A stretch of DNA of 13,125 nucleotides from contig RKSH01000212.1 in the NCBI GenBank assembly GCA_007570945.1, positions 1 to 13,125 on the forward strand, in the 5' to 3' direction. The stretch comes from Gammaproteobacteria bacterium. GTDB taxonomy: Bacteria; Pseudomonadota; Gammaproteobacteria; Arenicellales; Spongiicolonaceae. Within the stretch, counting starts at the first letter, position 1, and each line of letters begins with the position of its first letter. Below, piece after piece: positions 5,733-12,318 of the stretch. The translations under genes were made by a program, and so were the position numbers. The notes below the pieces were generated by a model, which did not search any database, was not told the DNA's origin, and was given only the letters and a program-made list of their open reading frames with translations.

Positions 5733-6392
5733 TCACCGCGTGCCGTAAATCCGGTCACCGGCATCGCCCAGGCCGGGGACGATGTAACCGTGGTCATTAA
5801 GCCGTTGGTCAACCGCGGCGGCGAAAAGTTCCACATCGGGGTGCGCCTCATTGAGCGCGCGCACGCCCTCCGGCGCGGCCAGCAGGCAGACAAACTTGAT
5901 GCGCCGCGCGCCGTCTTTCTTCAGCCGCGCAACGGCAGCGACCGCCGAGTTGGCGGTGGCCAGCATCGGGTCCACCACAATCAGCAGCCGCGCGCCGGGG
6001 TCTTTCGGCATCTTGTAATAATATTCCACCGCCTGCAGAGTTTCGGGGTCGCGGAACAAGCCGATGTGGCCCACCCGCGCCGAGGGAATTAAATCCAGCA
6101 TGCCGTCCAGCAGACCGTTGCCGGCGCGCAGAATGGAAACGAAGCACAGTTTCTTCCCCGACAGCATGGGCGCCCGCATGGCCGCCAGCGGCGTTTCAAT
6201 GTCACACAGCGCCAGCGGCAAATCGCGCGTCACCTCGTAGCACAGCAGCAGTGAAATCTCCCGCAGCAGCCGCCGGAACTCGCTGCAATTTTCCCCCCGC
6301 CGGCGCATCATACTTAGCTTGTGCTGCACCAGCGGATGGCGCACCAGGGTGATGGTGAGATTTTGCTTTTTGATTTGGGCGGGGGTGAGCAT
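5733..6392 (-). CDS. upp: Uracil phosphoribosyltransferase
   Basis: This enzyme converts uracil and PRPP to UMP in pyrimidine salvage. The sequence shows HPLVQHKLSMMR, RRLLREISLLLCYEVTRDL, VSILRAGNGLLDGMLDLIPS, the PRPP loop VDPMLATANS (140-149), LLAAPEGVRALNEAHPDVEL, and the uracil-binding end GYIVPGLGDAGDRIYGTR. The loop normally reads DPMLATG; here Ala147 replaces that Gly. I choose ATG 6392 (MLTPAQIKKQ, 219 residues) because known Upp proteins begin shortly before the HPLV motif and the putative promoter starts RNA near 6427. ATG 6422 gives 229 residues. Neither has a clear Shine-Dalgarno sequence. The LRAGNGLLDGMLDLIPSARV segment and the Asn in the loop recall alphaproteobacterial enzymes. 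It diverges from the ribbon-helix-helix gene. Confidence 0.92.
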   Translation of the reverse strand: MLTPAQIKKQNLTITLVRHPLVQHKLSMMRRRGENCSEFRRLLREISLLLCYEVTRDLPLALCDIETPLAAMRAPMLSGKKLCFVSILRAGNGLLDGMLDLIPSARVGHIGLFRDPETLQAVEYYYKMPKDPGARLLIVVDPMLATANSAVAAVARLKKDGARRIKFVCLLAAPEGVRALNEAHPDVELFAAAVDQRLNDHGYIVPGLGDAGDRIYGTR

Positions 6393-6433
6393 GGACGCGG
6401 GCCGGCGGTTGACCGCGGGCATTGGCGGGGGTA

Positions 6434-6462
6434 AGTATACTGTGAACCGCGGCGCTTGTCCG
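6434..6462 (-). promoter_or_regulatory. Putative upp promoter with palindromic -10
   Basis: Read on the minus strand, CGGACA (6462-6457, 4 of 6 matches to TTGACA) is followed after 17 bases by TATACT (6439-6434). The -10 lies within the palindrome AGTATACT (6434-6441), so TATACT is also present on the plus strand facing the ribbon-helix-helix gene. The only -35-like box on that side, TTGACC (6409-6414), is 21 bases away, which is too far for a normal promoter. Confidence 0.45.
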
Positions 6463-6517
6463 CTTGTGCGGTGTTCGCGGGCAAAATATTTTAAACCTGA
6501 CCGGGGGAGGCGGACTG

Positions 6518-6796
6518 ATGTGCCAGATTATTTCCAACCAGCATAAAGAGGACTACACATCCACCACGCGCGCGGTGCGCATCATGGGCCACGCCACCAG
6601 CGTGCGGCTGGAAAATTATTTCTGGCGCATTCTGGATGCGGTGGCGGTGACCGAGGGGGTGAAAACGCCGCAACTGCTGAACCGCCTGTACGAGGAGGCC
6701 TGCGAGGCCAACACCGCGGAGGTGATGAATTTTTCCTCGCTGCTGCGGGTTGGATGCCTCAAGTATTGCAAGCACAACGTCCAGTTGCGATTTTGA
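6518..6796 (+). CDS. Ribbon-helix-helix domain protein
   Basis: A 92-residue protein. Residues 20-85 look like a ribbon-helix-helix domain of the type seen in small bacterial regulators (RHH_4-like). A short strand (HATSVRLEN, about 25-33) is followed by helices YFWRILDAVA, TPQLLNRLYEEACEA and NFSSLLRVGCLKYC. Such proteins usually dimerise and bind operator DNA through the strand; here the target is unknown. The start ATG 6518 has a strong GGGGGAGG (6503-6510) 7 bases upstream; an upstream TTG at 6464 is unlikely. It is divergent from upp with a 125-base gap, so it might act on itself or on upp. Its 3' part is covered antisense by the extended frame of the broken GMC gene, which I take as an artefact of the lost stop. 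Confidence 0.82.
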   Translation: MCQIISNQHKEDYTSTTRAVRIMGHATSVRLENYFWRILDAVAVTEGVKTPQLLNRLYEEACEANTAEVMNFSSLLRVGCLKYCKHNVQLRF

Positions 6797-6801
6797 CCGG
6801 C

Positions 6802-6837
6802 AAAAAAAAACGGCGCCCGCACAAGGGGCGCCGTTTT
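6802..6837. terminator. Bidirectional terminator
   Basis: AAAACGGCGCCC (6807-6818), a 7-base loop, then GGGCGCCGTTTT (6826-6837). On the plus strand it sits 10 bases after the ribbon-helix-helix stop and ends with four T. On the minus strand the nine A residues (6802-6810) become a strong U tract, just beyond the original stop of the GMC gene at 6860. It is placed correctly to end both convergent units. Confidence 0.88.
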
Positions 6838-6859
6838 GCAGTCCGATGGACGGCGGGGG

Positions 6860-8115
6860 TCAGATGTTCCCTTTCGCCATCTGCTCGGCGCGCCGAAGCC
6901 GTCTTTTTCATTCGCATGCAGGGTGATGCGGTTGTTCTCCTGCGGCATGTCCTCGCCGACAATCCACATGCCGGCCATGTTCGGGTAGTTGTCCATCATC
7001 CCGGTGAAGTCCGGCCCCCACGCGCCGGGGTTGAGGAACGCCGCCATAAAAGGCAGGCCAAGGGACAGCGTCTCCAGTTCAAAGCCGCCGGCAAAGCCGC
7101 GCGAAGTGTCATGGCGCGCCTCATCCATGCAAATCCCGGCCATGGTGGTGCCGCGGTACATGTGCACCGGGTTGTCAAAGATGGCGTAGACCGAGCCGGT
7201 GGTGTGACGCATGTAGTTGCGCCCGACCTGGCCGGAGGAGTTGGCCAGCCCGTCGGGAAACATGGCGCTGGCCGAATGGAGCAGCAGGCGCGGGCTTTCA
7301 ATGGAGTTGCCGGCAACGCAAACCGCCCGCGCCTGTTGACGCTGCTGGGCGCCGTCGCGGTCGTGGTACACAACGCCGTCCACTTTGCCGGCCTTGTCAT
7401 GGGTGATTTGCACCACGGTGGACTGCGGCCGTAATTCAAAGTGGTCGGTCTGCGCGGCCTTTGGCATGTCCACGTAAAGCGTGGACCACTTGGCGCCCAT
7501 GCGGCAGCCCTGGAAGCAAAACCCGAGTTGCCGGCAGGCGCCGCGCCCGTCGCGCGGCTGCGAGTTAATCGCCATGCGGCCGGTGTGCACCTGTTTGTAG
7601 CCCAGGCGCTTTGCCCCGGCCTCAAACACTTTAAAGTTGTTGCTGGCCGGCAACCCGGGGATGTTGTTGGTGCGGGTGATGCCCATCTTGTCCTCGGCGC
7701 TGGCGTAGTATTTTCTCATCTCGCCCGGGCGGATCGGCCAATCCAGCAGATTGGCGCCGTCGATGGCGCCGTAATTGCTGCGCGCTTTCCACTCGTGCTT
7801 CTGAAAGCGCAGGCTGGCCCCGGCCCAGTGCAGGGTGGTGCCGCCGACCGTCTTGCAGATCCACGCCGGCAGATTGGGAAAATCCCTGGCCACCCTCCAG
7901 TTGCCGGAGGTGGTGCGTTTGTCAAGCCACGCGGTGCGGGAAAACATTTCCCACTCGTCGTTGACAAAATCGGTTTTCCAGTCAAGGTGGCCGCCCGCCT
8001 CGAGGCAGACAACATCCACGCCTTTTTGGGCCAGTTCATTGGCCACGGTGCCGCCGCCGGCACCGGAGCCGATGACAACGACAACGTCTTTATCTGAGTG
8101 GCGATATTTTTTCAT
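6860..8115 (-). pseudogene. GMC-family FAD oxidoreductase, C-terminal domain deleted
   Basis: From ATG 8115 (GGAGGT 8 bases upstream) the frame encodes a GMC flavoprotein similar to gluconate/sugar dehydrogenase large subunits. It has the FAD-binding VVIGSGAGGGTVANELAQKG (14-33), LEAGG (38-42), TVGGTTLHWAGASLRF, CFQGCRMGAKWS and the later NRITLHANEKDGFG, ending near residue 408. The next expected part is the C-terminal domain with the catalytic His (STHNMGT-type motif), roughly 150 residues. It is absent. Instead, bases 6889-6860 in another frame read AEQMAKGNI followed by TGA, which matches how this family usually ends. A deletion with frame change has therefore joined the two ends. The original frame now runs on through the terminator to a stop at 6616, antisense to the neighbouring gene. 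The enzyme is probably inactive, or the deletion is an assembly error. Confidence 0.75.
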
Positions 8116-8136
8116 TGTTCTGCACCTCCGGGCGCG

Positions 8137-8637
8137 TTACACGTCGTTCAGCCAGAAGATATCGTCAAGCCCGCGGTTGAGATATCCGCCCTGGGAAAAG
8201 GAAGGCCCCGGATAACCGAAGTATTTCCAGATGCCGGGAATGTTGTAGAGGCCCACAATCGCGTGGCCGCGCACGCTGCCGAAGAACTCCGACTGGTGCA
8301 CCCGTTGCAGGGCCAGCAACCGGCTGTCCTCGTCCAACTCAACGAACGGCCGGGAATACACCGCATCCAACCGGGCGATTCCGCGCTCAAGCAATTCCGC
8401 CAGCGCGGAATCATCGGCCGCCTTGTCCACCAGCCCTTGGGCGCAAGCCAGGTAATACTTCTGCGGGACATGGCGGTGGGGAAACAGTGCGCGGCTCACC
8501 GCCGCCAGCGTTTCCACCCGCGAATCATCCTGCGCCCAGGCAAAATTCGGAACAACGGTGTAGGCCGTGGTGCCGGTCAGCAACAGCCCGGTTTTGCGGA
8601 TGAACGCCCGGCGGGATTGGTTTTCCAGAATGCTCAT
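8137..8637 (-). CDS. Tat-exported gluconate 2-dehydrogenase subunit 3-like protein
   Basis: A 166-residue protein with a twin-arginine signal: SRRAFIRK at 8-15 followed by a mild hydrophobic stretch and likely cleavage at AWA|Q (35). The body matches the small subunit (subunit 3 family) that accompanies GMC sugar dehydrogenases: LAAVSRALFPH, a helical middle, HQSEFFGSVRGHAIVGLYNI, and a C-terminal GIWKYFGYPGPSFSQGGYLN. In this family the small subunit helps fold its leaderless FAD partner and carries it through the Tat pathway; here the partner is the adjacent broken GMC gene, 21 bases downstream. A good GGAGGA (8643-8648) lies 5 bases before the ATG. No cytochrome subunit is seen nearby. With its partner damaged, this gene may be decaying or may serve another copy elsewhere. 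Confidence 0.85.
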   Translation of the reverse strand: MSILENQSRRAFIRKTGLLLTGTTAYTVVPNFAWAQDDSRVETLAAVSRALFPHRHVPQKYYLACAQGLVDKAADDSALAELLERGIARLDAVYSRPFVELDEDSRLLALQRVHQSEFFGSVRGHAIVGLYNIPGIWKYFGYPGPSFSQGGYLNRGLDDIFWLNDV

Positions 8638-8661
8638 GTGATTCCTCCGGTGGGTTGGTTG

Positions 8662-9054
8662 TTACAGGTAACGGCCATGCCGCTGCAGAACCTCAATCTT
8701 GTATCCGTCCGGATCCTGAATGAAGAAGAACCGCGCCAGCAGGGCGCCGTCGCGAAAAAATTCCTTGATGTCGGCGGGGCCGACGCCGGCTTCCCGCATG
8801 CGCCGATGCTCAGCGTCAAGGTCATCGGTGGAACATGCCAAGTGGCCGTAGCCCTCGCCGAGGTCGTAGTCCTGTTCCTGGTTTTTGTTCCAGGTGAGCT
8901 CCAACTCAAAATCGCTCTCTGCGCCGCGCAGGTAAACCAGCGTGAAATCGTCAAAATCCAGACGCTCGGCGACCTCCAGCCCCAACGCCTTGCGGTAGAA
9001 CTCAAGCGACTTGTCCAGATGGCGCACGCGCACCATGGAATGAATCATTTTCAC
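8662..9054 (-). CDS. gloA: Lactoylglutathione lyase (glyoxalase I), VOC family
   Basis: A 130-residue cytosolic metalloenzyme that isomerises the methylglyoxal-glutathione adduct to lactoylglutathione. All four metal ligands expected from E. coli GloA are present: His5, Glu52 (FELELTW), His71 (GYGHLAC) and Glu121 (DPDGYKIEVL). The start is a GTG at 9054, chosen because AGGAGGG (9062-9068) is 7 bases away and His5 then aligns with E. coli; ATG 9048 is the alternative. It is about the family's usual length. It is followed by the subunit 3 gene after 24 bases and the GMC gene, so the three look like one operon. The 194 bases between it and topB (9055-9248) hold no gene and no promoter that I can define. 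Confidence 0.88.
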   Translation of the reverse strand: MKMIHSMVRVRHLDKSLEFYRKALGLEVAERLDFDDFTLVYLRGAESDFELELTWNKNQEQDYDLGEGYGHLACSTDDLDAEHRRMREAGVGPADIKEFFRDGALLARFFFIQDPDGYKIEVLQRHGRYL

Positions 9055-9248
9055 TGAATTGCCCTCCTGTGAGAAAACTATTCGCTGAATCCGGCGGGCG
9101 GGTAGTATTCCTGTATTTTTTTAGATTCACGATAAGCCGGGCAGGGAACACATGCACAACCCGCCGGTATTTCCTGAAAAATCGCCATATTTTCCGAGCG
9201 TGCGCTTATGTGGGTGCCGTGCTGTGACCTGTTTCAACGCATCGGGCC

Positions 9249-11813
9249 TCAGGCGGCGGCGCGCTTCCCGCTTTTCCTCTCTCCAAACTCAAACCCGAGG
9301 CTGCCCGCGTCGTCCAGGGTCAGGTGGGCGGAGAATTTGCGTTTGGTTCGTTTGGAGATGAAGTTTTGCAGCAGTTCGGTTTTGCGCTTGGCGAGCAACT
9401 GGCGGGCTTCATGGATTTCCAGGTCGCGGCGCAGGATTTGGCGGGCCAGGGTGAAGTCGCACAGCGGCTGGTCGCCGGTGGCGCGGGCGCAGGTGAATTT
9501 TCTCGGCGTTGCGTGCACCAAAGCGTTGCACTTGGGGCAGCGGCCGATGGTTTCGCATTCGGACAGGTCCACGTCGCCGCCGGCATCATCGGCGAAATCA
9601 AACACCACGGTGAAATCATCCTTCAGCACCAGCCCGGCGCTGAACTCGCGGCCCAGGCGGCTGCGGAAACCGTCCAGCGGGCCGGTTTCTTTGTCGCGCA
9701 GCAGTTGCGACATTTCCTGCGGCGCCAATTCGCGGCCGGCCACCGACTTCCACTGGGAAAAATCGCAGGCCGCATTGTCGCAGGCAAACTTGCGGTAGTT
9801 CTCGCGCACCGTGCCGCCGCACTTCGGGCACGGCGCCTCCAGCACCGCGTATTCGCCGGCGATGTTGTCCACATCGCACTCCCGGGCCGCGTCCACGATG
9901 CGCTCTGTCATGCCGCGGATGTGTTCCATGAATTGCCGCGGCGCAAATTCGTCGCTTTCAATTTGCTTCAGTTTTTTCTCCCACTCGCCGGTTAACTCCG
10001 GCGCCGTCAACTCGTCAATCTTAAGCGCGTGCAGCAGGCGCAACAGCGACGTCGCTTTCGGCGTGGGCACCAACTCGCGCATGTCGCGCAGCACGTAACG
10101 GTTGCGAATCAAGTCCTCAATAATCGCCGCGCGGGTGGCCGGGGTGCCGAGCCCGCGGCCGGACATGGCCTCGCGCAACTCTTCATCCTCCACAAATTTG
10201 CCGGCGCCCTCCATCGCCGACAGCAGCGTCGCCTCGCTGTAGCGCGGCGGCGGGCGGGTGGTTTTTGCCTCCGCCTCCACTTCGCGCACCGCCGCGCGCT
10301 CGCCGTCGGCCACCGCCGGCAGGGTCTCGCCGCCCTCTTTGCGCCCGGCCACTCGCAGCCAGCCCGGCGCCACCAAAATTCGCCCCTTGGTTTCAAAAGC
10401 GTCGGCGTCCACCACGCTGCGCCTCTCGGTCACCTCAAACTTTGCGCCGGGGAAAAACGCGGCGACAAAAGAACGCGCCACCAAATTGTAAATGCGCCAT
10501 TCCTGTCCGCGCAAAGCCTTGGGCGCCTCGCCGGTGGGGATGATGGCGAAGTGGTCGGAGATTTTCCGGTTGTTGAAAATCCGCTTGTTGCCGCTTTGCA
10601 CATAATTTTTATCCAGCGCCTCCTGCGCAAACCCGGCCAGCGGCGCTTCCGGCGGCTGACTCCCGCCCTCACCTTCACCCTCACCGGCGGTGATTTTTTT
10701 CGGCACGGCGGCACCGGCGGCGAGGCCGGCCAAAATCTCTTTCACTGTCGGCGGGTAATCTTCCGGCAGCGCGCGCGAATCGGTGCGCGGGTAGGTTAAA
10801 ACTTTGTGCCGCTCATACAGCGCCTGGGCGATGGCCAACGTGGCGCGCGCCGAAAAACCAAAGCGCTTGTTCGCCTCGCGCTGCAGCGAAGTTAAGTGAA
10901 ACAGCATGGGCGGCGGCACGGTCTGCAGTTTTTTGGCGTCGCTCACCACCGCCTCTTTGCCGCTGCAACGGGCGGCCACGGCGGCGGCCGCCTGCTCATC
11001 CCAGATGCGCTCGGCGCGCACGTCATCGCCGCCCGCGCCCTTGGCGAACTGCGGGTCCACCCAGCGCCCTTCGTATTCCCCGGCGGCGACGCGGAAAGCG
11101 GCGCGCACTTCCCAGTAATTCTTCGGCGTGAAATTTTTAATCAACTTTTCGCGGTCCACCAAAATCGCCAGGGTCGGCGTCTGCACCCGGCCGACGGTGG
11201 TCAGGGAAAAACCGCCGCCCACCGAGTTGAGCGCGGTCATGGCGCGGGTGGCGTTGATGCCCACCAGCCAGTCCGACTCCGAGCGGCACACGGCGGCGCG
11301 CTGCAACGGCAGCAACTCGCCGCCCTCGCGCAATTTTTCGAAACCGGCGCGGATGGACTGCGGTGTCATGGACTGCAGCCACAAACGCCGCACCGGTTTG
11401 GCGGCCTTGAAGTGGCGCATGATGTGGTGAAAAATTAACTCACCCTCGCGCCCGGCGTCGCAGGCATTAATCACCCCGCGCACATCGGCGCGCCTGTACA
11501 GCCGCTTGAGGAGTTTCAGCCGGCCCTCGGTTTTGGCGATGGGGCGCAGGTCAAAATGGTCCGGCATCACCGGCAGGTTGTTCAGCGACCACTTGCCGCG
11601 CTTGACTTCCGCCCCCTCCGGCGCGGCCAGTTCCAGCAGATGGCCCACCGCCGAGCACACCACAAATTTGTCGCTCTCAAAATATTCCTTGTGGTCGCGA
11701 AATCCGCCCAGCACCCGCGAGATGTCGCGCGCCACCGACGGCTTCTCGGCAATCACCAGGTGCTTGCCGCCGTTGGCGGCCGCCGGCGAATCAGTGGAGG
11801 AACGTCGGGGCAT
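9249..11813 (-). CDS. topB: DNA topoisomerase III (type IA)
   Basis: An 854-residue type IA topoisomerase that relaxes or decatenates DNA through a 5'-phosphotyrosine link. The Toprim domain is N-terminal: LVIAEKPSVARDI with Glu23, and NACDAGREGELI with the acidic residues at 119-125. Catalytic Tyr341 is in LTYPRTDSR. SVGGGFSLTTVGRVQTPTL, HFAIIPTG and SGRGLGTPATRAAIIEDLI are core topoisomerase segments. Two four-cysteine, zinc-finger-like modules follow (C662/665/678/683 and C759/762/775/785), each with an adjoining C-terminal domain, as in long TopB forms of many proteobacteria. A Gly/Glu-rich insert (GEGEGEGGS, about 377-385) follows the active site. ATG 11813 overlaps the end of smg by 23 bases, has only a weak Shine-Dalgarno sequence and probably depends on coupled translation. 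Confidence 0.93.
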   Translation of the reverse strand: MPRRSSTDSPAAANGGKHLVIAEKPSVARDISRVLGGFRDHKEYFESDKFVVCSAVGHLLELAAPEGAEVKRGKWSLNNLPVMPDHFDLRPIAKTEGRLKLLKRLYRRADVRGVINACDAGREGELIFHHIMRHFKAAKPVRRLWLQSMTPQSIRAGFEKLREGGELLPLQRAAVCRSESDWLVGINATRAMTALNSVGGGFSLTTVGRVQTPTLAILVDREKLIKNFTPKNYWEVRAAFRVAAGEYEGRWVDPQFAKGAGGDDVRAERIWDEQAAAAVAARCSGKEAVVSDAKKLQTVPPPMLFHLTSLQREANKRFGFSARATLAIAQALYERHKVLTYPRTDSRALPEDYPPTVKEILAGLAAGAAVPKKITAGEGEGEGGSQPPEAPLAGFAQEALDKNYVQSGNKRIFNNRKISDHFAIIPTGEAPKALRGQEWRIYNLVARSFVAAFFPGAKFEVTERRSVVDADAFETKGRILVAPGWLRVAGRKEGGETLPAVADGERAAVREVEAEAKTTRPPPRYSEATLLSAMEGAGKFVEDEELREAMSGRGLGTPATRAAIIEDLIRNRYVLRDMRELVPTPKATSLLRLLHALKIDELTAPELTGEWEKKLKQIESDEFAPRQFMEHIRGMTERIVDAARECDVDNIAGEYAVLEAPCPKCGGTVRENYRKFACDNAACDFSQWKSVAGRELAPQEMSQLLRDKETGPLDGFRSRLGREFSAGLVLKDDFTVVFDFADDAGGDVDLSECETIGRCPKCNALVHATPRKFTCARATGDQPLCDFTLARQILRRDLEIHEARQLLAKRKTELLQNFISKRTKRKFSAHLTLDDAGSLGFEFGERKSGKRAAA

Positions 11814-12318
11814 CGGCCAGCATCATGTGTTCGGCGCGGTCCACCATCTCGCGCTTGTGCGGGTGGTTGCCGAGCACCAGCAGCACCACCCACTTAATAT
11901 CTTCCAGCGCCATGTCATCCTCGCCGAGGGCCATCAGGCGGTCGATGACAATCTCGCGGGTATGGTTGTCCATGATTCCGGCGCGCTCCAGCGACAAAAA
12001 CAAACCTTGCCCATCAGCGCCGATGGCCGCCGCCTCAATGCCGCTGTACTGGCGGATGGGCGCGTGCCGGGTTGCGGCGGCGCCCTCACCCCCGGCGCCG
12101 GCGGTTTTGTTTTTGTCGTCCGCCGCCGCGTCGCACATTTCCCACATTCGCTCCAGCCAGGCGAAAGCCCGGGCGATGCCGCGCGCTGAGAAACCGGCCG
12201 CGGTCAACTCCCCGGTCAGCATCGCCACCGCCGCCTCGTCCGCCTCGTCCGCGGGCGGGCAGCGGTCAAAAAGATATTCCAGTACGTCAAAAATGGTTTC
12301 GTTGGGCGGTTGTTTCAT
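11791..12318 (-). CDS. smg: Smg family protein (DUF494)
   Basis: A 175-residue protein matching E. coli Smg: IFDVLEYLFDRC near the start, LTAAGFSARGIARAFAWLERM, IRQYSGIEAAAI, GLFLSLERAGIMDNHTREIV, and ALEDIKWVVLLVLGNHP. It is longer than the usual 157 or so because of an Ala/Gly-rich insert (about 60-83, containing TAGAGGEGAAATRH). The molecular role of the family is not established; it is known mainly as the gene beside dprA. I start it at ATG 12318, which overlaps the dprA stop as ATGA; a start 18 codons upstream inside dprA is unlikely. It lies between dprA and topB, all overlapping, so the three form one operon. Confidence 0.9.
   Translation of the reverse strand: MKQPPNETIFDVLEYLFDRCPPADEADEAAVAMLTGELTAAGFSARGIARAFAWLERMWEMCDAAADDKNKTAGAGGEGAAATRHAPIRQYSGIEAAAIGADGQGLFLSLERAGIMDNHTREIVIDRLMALGEDDMALEDIKWVVLLVLGNHPHKREMVDRAEHMMLADAPTFLH

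Noticed and set aside
6409..6441. TTGACC...TATACT as a plus-strand promoter for the ribbon-helix-helix gene
   Set aside because: The spacer is 21 bases, outside the normal 16-18, and no other -35 match is at the right distance.
6616..6859. C-terminal extension of the GMC reading frame to a stop at 6616
   Set aside because: It passes through a bidirectional terminator and lies antisense to the ribbon-helix-helix gene, and its residues do not resemble any GMC C-terminus. It exists only because the deletion shifted the frame past the original stop at 6860.
8098..9057. 319-codon plus-strand ORF opposite subunit 3 and gloA
   Set aside because: It is antisense to two genes with clear families, ribosome binding sites and catalytic residues; the frame is open only because of codon bias.
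9160..9200. AT-rich inverted repeat (GAAAAATCG...CATATTTTC) as a topB terminator
   Set aside because: The stem is short and almost all A-T with mismatches, and no reliable U tract follows on the minus strand, so I do not call it.
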